A stretch of 64,000 nucleotides of DNA. It comes from Carnegiea gigantea. Taxonomy: Eukaryota; Streptophyta; Magnoliopsida; Caryophyllales; Cactaceae. The position numbers and the translations under genes are program-made. The stretch is from positions 62,001 through 126,000 of the forward strand of contig JAKOGI010001262.1 in assembly GCA_029747015.1 (NCBI GenBank), written 5' to 3'. A model generated the notes under the pieces. It saw only the letters and a program-made list of their open reading frames with translations. It did no database searches and was not told the origin of the DNA. How positions within the stretch are numbered: position 1 is the first letter of the stretch; each line of letters opens with the position of its first letter. Positions 57,324 through 64,000 of the stretch are shown here, one piece after another.

Positions 57324-58484
57324 TGTTGTAATTTCCATTAGTATACGATTCCACAAGTATATGACTTTCGCCGCAACACTTGGGGTGTCGATCCATAGGG
57401 ATGGGTTGTGAAATTAGGCACACTAAGACTCTAGATAGACTTGAAATCAATAATGTATTCAAACCAGACGAATTCAAGATCACTAGCAAGATCAAGAAAT
57501 GCCAGTGCTATGGCGAAGAGCAACAGGGCGAAATGTCCAAGTCCCTTCTGCTGTGACTGTTCGATCCAAAACCAGGGCACGTTACACCAAAGAAATTGTA
57601 TCAAGAGATAAAAAGGATTCAATCCCACCAAGCCAATATGTGATGAAGCATAAAACTAGAATAACTTTGGCGTAAACTACAAATTTTAACTAATTTCAAC
57701 AATCAAATTTGGATTACACTAATTGTGAAAAATTAAAATTCTAATTCTGAGAATAAAAGTAAGGAAAAATAATAATTAAACTCCACTTTGTTTCCTTCTA
57801 CTCCTAACTCCTTTGCCTTTAACCTCCCTCGAAGTCCTCTTGGTCCTCCTTACCTCACCCCCTTGTGCTCTCTTTATTACCTCGTATTACTTCTGACTAA
57901 TTCCAAACATGTAACTCCCTAATGTAATGAAGAGCGATGATGATGAGAATGACGTGAGTAAGGACGGATGGATTGATGGAGCAATGAATACTGGTGATTT
58001 AAAGGAGGAGAGAGAAACGACCATGCTGTGTTGGGGCAAAAATGAAGAAGTGACTTACGGGAGGGGTTCCGAGTTCCTGGGTAAGTGAGACGAAGAAGGA
58101 GAATCTGAAAGGGGGAAGCCGTGTTCACGAGCTAAGCATGAGGTAATTAGTGATAGTAGGCTGCGTTGGGAAGTTGGGGGCAGATCGGGTATCAACACAT
58201 CTGGGCCAGGCCTAGCGAGGGAAAGAAAAGACGAGGAAAAGAAAAGGAGTAAAGGGAAAGCAAGCCGCGGACTGGGGAGTTTGGATGGGCTGCGAATGTG
58301 AGAGAGGGCAGGCCCAAACTAACAGAGGCAGATTAGAAGATCTGAGAAGAAGGAGGGAGAGCATTAGGCTTGACCCGACGGGTGGGGGAGGGAGTGAGCG
58401 GTCTGACTGGGGAAGAAGGAAACGGGCCGCTAAGAACAAGATAGTAAACTAGGCATGAAATGAAAAATAATTTTGGGTTAAACA
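57324..58484 (-). repeat. Gypsy (Athila-like) 3' LTR, third element
   Basis: Read on the minus strand it starts TGTTTAACCC at 58484, after the polypurine tract GGTGTGGGGGTATT (58498-58485), and ends near TACAACA at 57324. Close to its end is GGATCGACACCCCAAGTG followed by ACTTGTGGAATCGTATA, typical of Athila/Tat LTR ends. The LTR is about 1161 bp. The partner 5' LTR is not in the window. Confidence 0.7.
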
Positions 58485-58498
58485 AATACCCCCACACC

Positions 58499-60055
58499 AT
58501 AGTTTTGCTCATCCTCGAGTAAAATAAACTATTAAATCCTAAAAAAAAGGAAAATAAAATCGTAACTCACTTTTGTAGGAATCACGGTTGCACTTAGCAA
58601 GTGAAAAATAAGCCCTTTAAAACGCCTATACCTCTAGTGGACGAGGAAAGTCTTGTGAGGGTTTGGAGAAGATGTACCCACAAAATCTTAACATTTTTTC
58701 TCTTTTTGAAAAATGCATAAATACAAGCCGCCCAGAAAATATATAACATTCTAATCAACGACACACTCAAGCAACCAAAGCGAAAGATCACATATAAACA
58801 CATGTACACATCAAGAAAATCCTAGTCCCCACTGATAACATTGACACACAATATATAATCCTGCTTAAGAAATATGTACGAACTCGATTAGTAGAAATCT
58901 CACTATAGGGAAACGCAGAACACTCCACTTATGTGTTTAAAATTACAAAGGTCACTCAATTCTCTTCCAATCACACCAAACTGCCATAGGCTTACTAAGA
59001 ATTTCTCAATTCTCTACCACTAAAATGCAAAATGTAAAATAATGATCAAGATGACTTTTTTATAGTTGCAATGGGGCCAAAGGTGAAGGGTTAAGAGAGG
59101 GACAAAGATTTAGAAAATGAAGAGCTAAAAGCTACTTAGCTAATAGGCCAATGCTTACACAACTTTAATAATCACACACTCTCTCAAAACAAAATAAAGA
59201 CACCCCCTCAATTGAACCATTGGAAATGAGCATATACAAAGATCACATTCATTGCAAACACTCTTATTCCACAACTCTTTTGAAATTTTTGATTTTTTTT
59301 TCCTTTTTTTTAACTTTTACTTTTTTTAACTTTTTTATTTTTTTCATTTCATTTTTCTTGCTTGTTTTCCTCCTTTTATCATCAGAAAGTGAATGAACGG
59401 CATGTACAAAAATAATACAAATTCATTTCCAAATGGCTCCCAATAATACATCCCTAACATAACTAAAATCAAAACACCAACTACATAAGTTACCCAAAAG
59501 CTACCCACCAAATGATAAAGTTGCAAACACTAGTCTGGCATAGAGGTAGGAAAGTTTTAGGCCAAAGTGCTTGAAATGAAGGTTTCACAACAGAAAGGTC
59601 AAGGCTCAAGGGCTAGCAAAGGGTTAAAAACATTTCAAATTAGGGCTGGCAATTTGGCCATTTGCTTGTAAGACAAAGAATTGCATCTATCATATATCAT
59701 AATGCATATGCTAAATGTGATTTCTTAGTGAATCAAAGCCAAGTTCTAAAGTTGTAATCATGGAAATCGCACGCATTAAAGCAAAATATGAGACTAAATT
59801 GATGGAATTACTCTTTAAGACTCAAAATCTCACGGGTTCATCTACTTTTGATTTTTCTTTCTATTCACCTACAAAGTCAAATAAAATCAAATAAAAATCT
59901 AAGCAATAATAATTATTTGTTATCACAAAATTAGGTACAAAGGGATAGTAAAAAGATCGTATTTTTGGAGCAAGCAATTGTATGTACCTTCTTATCGTTA
60001 AGAAAGGCAGCTTCCATGGTGTCGTCATCCAATAATGAGGAAGGAGAAGGTTAGG
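58499..60055 (-). mobile_element. Athila-like 3' noncoding region, third element
   Basis: Begins with the conserved box (CTCGAGGATGAGCAAAACTATGG on the minus strand) next to the polypurine tract. It is collinear with 38448-39980, including the T-rich tract at 59285-59350 and the block at 59640-59730. No coding sequence remains; the element is truncated near 60055. Confidence 0.65.
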
Positions 60056-60770
60056 TGTGCTGAGCTAATCAAACTTACACATTCTTATGTTGCCATGGTT
60101 CATATAGCTCTTGATGCATTGGGTTATAAATACAAAAGCACACAACCCAGGAAATAATTGACTTAGAGAAAGTATTTCATATAGCTTGGGCAAGAAGAGC
60201 ACCGATTAAATGATGATGCAAAGGCCAAATCGATTTTGCTAGCAGCTATTGAAAAGAAAGTGGATGAGAAATCCAAGGTTCTTACGTATGTGAAGTTGTC
60301 CCCTACTATCATCTAATGATGTGGAGAATTAGAGAGGTATGAATAAGTAATACTAGAGGTGTAATCTTCACTTAATATAGATATTTGGATGAACATCGAC
60401 TGATTTGCCGCTTAGTCTGTTTTATTCCTATTTTGTTAGACATGTAATGAACTCTTGTAATAAGCTTTGTGTTGTCTGTGATATGAAATATATTTGGTTT
60501 TTCATGCCTGTCTTTTTTTGTCTTACTTTTGCCTGCAATTAGCAATTTTGTTTACCAAGGCGATGTAGTTTGGAAATTTACAACATCCAACATAGCTTAT
60601 TTATTGTGGCTTAGATGTATTGAATATTTTTTCACCATTCACAATTTACACTATCACGAGCTATGGTATCACTATTGTTTGTGTGGCTTTTTTATTTTAA
60701 TTGTGAAATAGTTTGGGCTCTTCTTTTGCAACTATCAATAGATGTTTCCTATAAGTCACTAGTAAGAATA
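60056..60770 (+). other. Unrecognised stretch with short open frame
   Basis: The plus strand has an open stretch near 60055-60160 (VRCAELIKLTHSYVAMVHIA) and, after a frame change, another to 60316 (AKAKSILLAAIEKKVDEKSK). They are followed by sequence that reads like a plant 3' end (GTAATGAACTCTTGTAATAAG near 60440). I cannot assign it to any family. It lies between the truncated Gypsy and the integrase end of the Tat/Ogre pol and may be a captured or host fragment. Confidence 0.25.
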
Positions 60771-60779
60771 TGAAGAGTA

Positions 60780-63700
60780 GAGGTCCGCAACGTCAAGGAC
60801 CCATCGTTTACAAGGCTAAGATGTTAATTGAATGGAGTGGTTTGAGAGGGTGATGCCTGGGAGTTAGCATGGAACGGGCATACATCACACCTTTTTGTAT
60901 GATCAATACAATCATGCACAATGGTGGCTAATAATAACCGACTCTTATGTTGTGGGTTGTGTAACTGGTCGATTGATGTGCACAACATTGTCGACAACTC
61001 GACATGGGCTTTTCCATTACTTGTTTTCCTTCTACTTCATTTAAATATTGTAACCATTGGCTAAGAAAATAGGACTGGTACAATGTTCCCTTGTAATAGA
61101 GAAAGTTTGAGGCTCTTAGTTGGATTTCTATTTATGCCTTAAGTCACTGAGTTGTTCATGTTTCAAGCAGTTAATAAGTGGCTGACAACGTAACACCCAA
61201 TTGACCGATAAATTGGAATACTAATGTTCTCTTATACTCCTAATACCCAAGTGACTATAAGATTTATAAATGTGTTAGCCATCTTGTTGGAACTCCTAGG
61301 AGATATTGTAACTTAAGAGTCTTCAGCCTATTCACCAATCGTAAGGCGTGATTATGATATGGGAATAAGATTATCTTTCCTATAATTCTTCTTCTAAAAG
61401 TCAATTGTTAACTAATTATGAGTCACAATCGACATCAAGGTCTTTGATTCCTATATCAATTGCCATTTATAGGCCTAGTATGAGGGCTTATATTCAACCA
61501 TATTGTTTGGGCATAGTTAAGTTAAGGCAAAATGGGTACAGGCGATGTGCTTCTCAAGAGAGAGAAGTATAACCCTTACTTCTGCAACCATCACGTTGCA
61601 CAGCCATCAAAGTACATTTCTTATAGTGGAAGAACATCAATGAAGAATATCTCTTCTCCTGGGAGGTTATCATTCAATTTCAATCATTTAGGATTAGATG
61701 ATCTGCTTAGAAATCCCACTATCATTGCCTTTAATTTCCTTTATGGCCACAATCACAAGATCATACTTTTTAAGATAATCACCTATATTAAAAGTCTTGA
61801 ATTAGAGCTAGCCTTAACAAAATGTACTTAATTGGATTGGCTTTAGTGATAACTTAGTTAGTGTGACCCTTGCAGTAACAACTTAAACTTTTTTAGAAGA
61901 TGAACATGAGAGCCAAGCACTTCTTCCAATTGGTGAATAATTACATTCAACACTAACAAATATCCAGCTGAATCAAATAGAGAGCCTTTTCCTTGCCTTC
62001 TGGATTTCCTAGGTACATAGCGCTCCAAGTGATCTTCCTCGATGTAATTTAAAGTAAGAGAGGCTTATTAGGATAGGGCTTCCCCACCAAAGGAGTTAAT
62101 AAATACCTTTTGATGCTTTTAAAACTCTTCTGATATGAGTCGTCCCATTCAAAAGTACACCCCTTTTACATGACATGGCAAAAGGTTGACATCAACCAAC
62201 AATTGCATATAACCTTCTGATAGATGCCAAGCATCCCTACAAACCCTGAAGCTCTTAAAGGTTCTTGGTGGGGCTATCTCAATTGCTTTTGTTTTAGCTT
62301 AGTAAATTTAATCCCCTATGTGTTTTTTTTTTTTTTTGGGGGTCCATAAGAGCCCCAAAGGTCAATACAATATAATAGGGGAAGTGAATCAAACCTGGGC
62401 TTAATGTACCCCAGTATCTCAATCTTTGCCTCTAGGCTAATACCTCATGTTTAATTCCCCTCTATTGAATAATGAAACCCTCTATTGAATAAGAAATCTA
62501 GGACTTCCCCAAATGAGACCACTAAATGCGCACTTTTGTAGATTGATCTTCAATTGGCAAATCCATAATATTCTCATAGATTTGCCATAGAAGTTGTAAA
62601 AGATTTGATCTCATTTTGACTTGACTACCAGGTCTTCCACATATCATTCCGCCATTTTGTGAATCATATCTCAAAAATAGCTTGTATCACCATTGGATAG
62701 GTTGCCCTACATTTTTCAAGCCCAATGCATCACCTTAAAGTAAAAGATGCCTTCGAGTGTGTGGAAGGCCGTGACCTCTTGATCCTACACCAATTGAGTT
62801 TGCTTATGTCCTACAAAGCAATCCATGAAAGGATAAACGCTTCGTGAGTAGTGGTAGCATCAATCATGAGTTCAATAACTCAAAGTGAAAGGTCATCCTA
62901 TTGGGGCATACATCATTGAGGTATCTATGCCAAATACAAAATTGGCCCGTTCTTCATCCTTATTAGGATATTATTTGAAATCTAAGCTTGGGTATTTCAC
63001 CTCACGTTGGGACACAATGCCGATCAGTTGTTTAGCTTTTTTTAACTTTGAGATTAACTCATGGCAAAATTGCTATTGTGGTTGCATTTTGGTGAAACAC
63101 CCTTCTCAATGATAAGTGATGAACTGCAAATTTGGTTTCTATCATAGGGATTTCCTTGTAATTCATGCAAATAGATCCTTACATTTCAAAGAGCATCTTG
63201 GGATACTCTTTTTCTTCCTTGGCCAGGTAAGGCCTAGAGAGATAAGGCAAATAGTCCTAGATTAGATCAACTCTTTTGTTCATCAACCACTGCTTACACC
63301 ACATCTTCAATGTTTTCAGGCTTCTGTAGTGTTATCTTAAAATCCAAAGTCATCGGCCTCTTGAACTGTGACGTCTTAAATGAAGCTTGTATTCACCCTC
63401 CTTTGTTCTTTCTGATGAGCTAAACTTAGTCTTATGGCTAGTGAAGACCACAGTATCCCTCTTACTTTTAGTAAGCCATCTATCTTTATCTAAAGTAGAA
63501 ACACACTTCATGTGTGAAGAATAGAAATGTGGACTTTGTTTATCTCACCACAACGACTTAACACTGAATCACTTTCTTATAAGGATGTAAGCTTGATAAC
63601 CTCTCACCTGTCTTGATTCTGGTGAACATTGGTGGTCCAAATCCACTTATCTCCTTTAATACATGAACGCAAAAACACATAAAGCTTTATATATTCCCAT

Positions 63701-64000
63701 CCTGCTAAACACAAAAGGGCATTGCTATGATATTAGATAGTTGTAAACCTACCAAAACATAGATGATTTAGGTTGGTCTTAGCATTTCACCTTCATCATC
63801 ATCTACCACTTCATTTGTAATTTACTGTGCAACCCACTAGTGTCTTTACAATGCCCCTGAATACTCTCGGGGTTGGGCAGGTATATAGCAAAGGCCAATT
63901 TAGGTTTGTGACTTCGCCCCTTTATATCTATATAATCTTTTATGTGTTGTTAACTCCATCCGCTTAGCTTCAGCCCAGATGTAAGATAGTGAGTTATAGC
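60780..64000 (-). pseudogene. Tat/Ogre-type Gypsy pol: protease end, RT, RNase H, second RNase H, integrase finger
   Basis: High to low on the minus strand: protease C-terminus near 63720-63650; pre-RT VHHLSL and RT entry REVKYPSLDF near 63120-62970; RT palm GLKNVGATYPMV-like near 62730-62690; active site YVED at 62643-62632 (family YVDD, one Asp lost); QKSFKSIKRYLLTPLVGKPYP near 62140-62070; and RNase H pieces EGKEKALY and KANPIKYIL near 61990-61820. A second, archaeal-type RNase H starts MYFDG at 61617-61603, with AIDIGIKDLDV near 61465-61435. The integrase zinc-finger block KRCDVCPFHAN is near 60900-60865. The double RNase H is the hallmark of the Tat lineage. Many stops. Confidence 0.85.

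Noticed and set aside
60780..60910. Plus-strand frame resembling a chromodomain (MLIEWSGL)
   Set aside because: The minus strand of the same bases encodes a clear integrase zinc-finger block (KRCDVCPFHAN) in line with the neighbouring pol, so the plus-strand match is chance.

Overview
This window is repeat-dense nuclear DNA of a flowering plant, probably a dicot. Every coding block I could recognise belongs to a plant transposable element or an endogenous plant pararetrovirus: Copia and Tat/Ogre- and Athila-like Gypsy retrotransposons, an L1-type LINE with a C-terminal RNase H, a CACTA (En/Spm) element, a TTF/ZMYM-type hAT element, a MITE and a Caulimoviridae-like insertion. I found no convincing host gene, tRNA gene, rRNA gene or CRISPR array. 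Nearly all element genes carry stop codons and frameshifts, so this is old, repeatedly invaded intergenic DNA.

Layout, left to right. 1-252: minus-strand Copia 5' LTR leaving the left edge. 253-890: antisense LINE reverse transcriptase. 1026-1088: SINE-like tRNA head. 1788-2486: 3' end of a plus-strand Copia element. 2487-4804: minus-strand Copia with most of pol deleted. 5741-13480: antisense LINE, split in its RNase H by a full-length Copia (5904-11091, TSD CAATG) and in its RT by a 266-bp MITE (13029-13294). 13626-15562: unassigned DNA with a GC-richer tandem repeat. 15571-19050: hAT element. 19059-21670: 3' noncoding region and LTR of an Athila-like Gypsy. 21675-22680: Ty3 protease fragment from another lineage.

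From about 22,980 to the right edge the simplest reading is one very large minus-strand Tat/Ogre-type Gypsy element. Its pol (protease end, RT, RNase H, second RNase H, integrase zinc finger) lies at 60780-64000. Its 3' region is a tandem array of seven copies of a roughly 1.38-kb unit (22981-57323). Three later insertions broke it: (a) 24686-31611, flanked by a 10-bp TSD and diverged long inverted ends (Mutator-like), holding an almost genome-length decayed pararetrovirus; (b) 37156-56506, an Athila-like Gypsy that itself contains an 11.2-kb CACTA element (39984-51176, TSD ATC); (c) 57324 to about 60055, the 3' part of another Athila-like Gypsy. Subtracting inserts (a) and (b) restores the spacing of the array (1376 and 1364 bp against 1384 bp in an intact copy), which supports the boundaries independently.

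The genes do not form a working pathway. The value of the window is its readable layering of insertions and the unusual combination of a TIR/TSD-bounded segment with pararetroviral cargo. All identifications come from reading translated motifs by eye; no database search was run.
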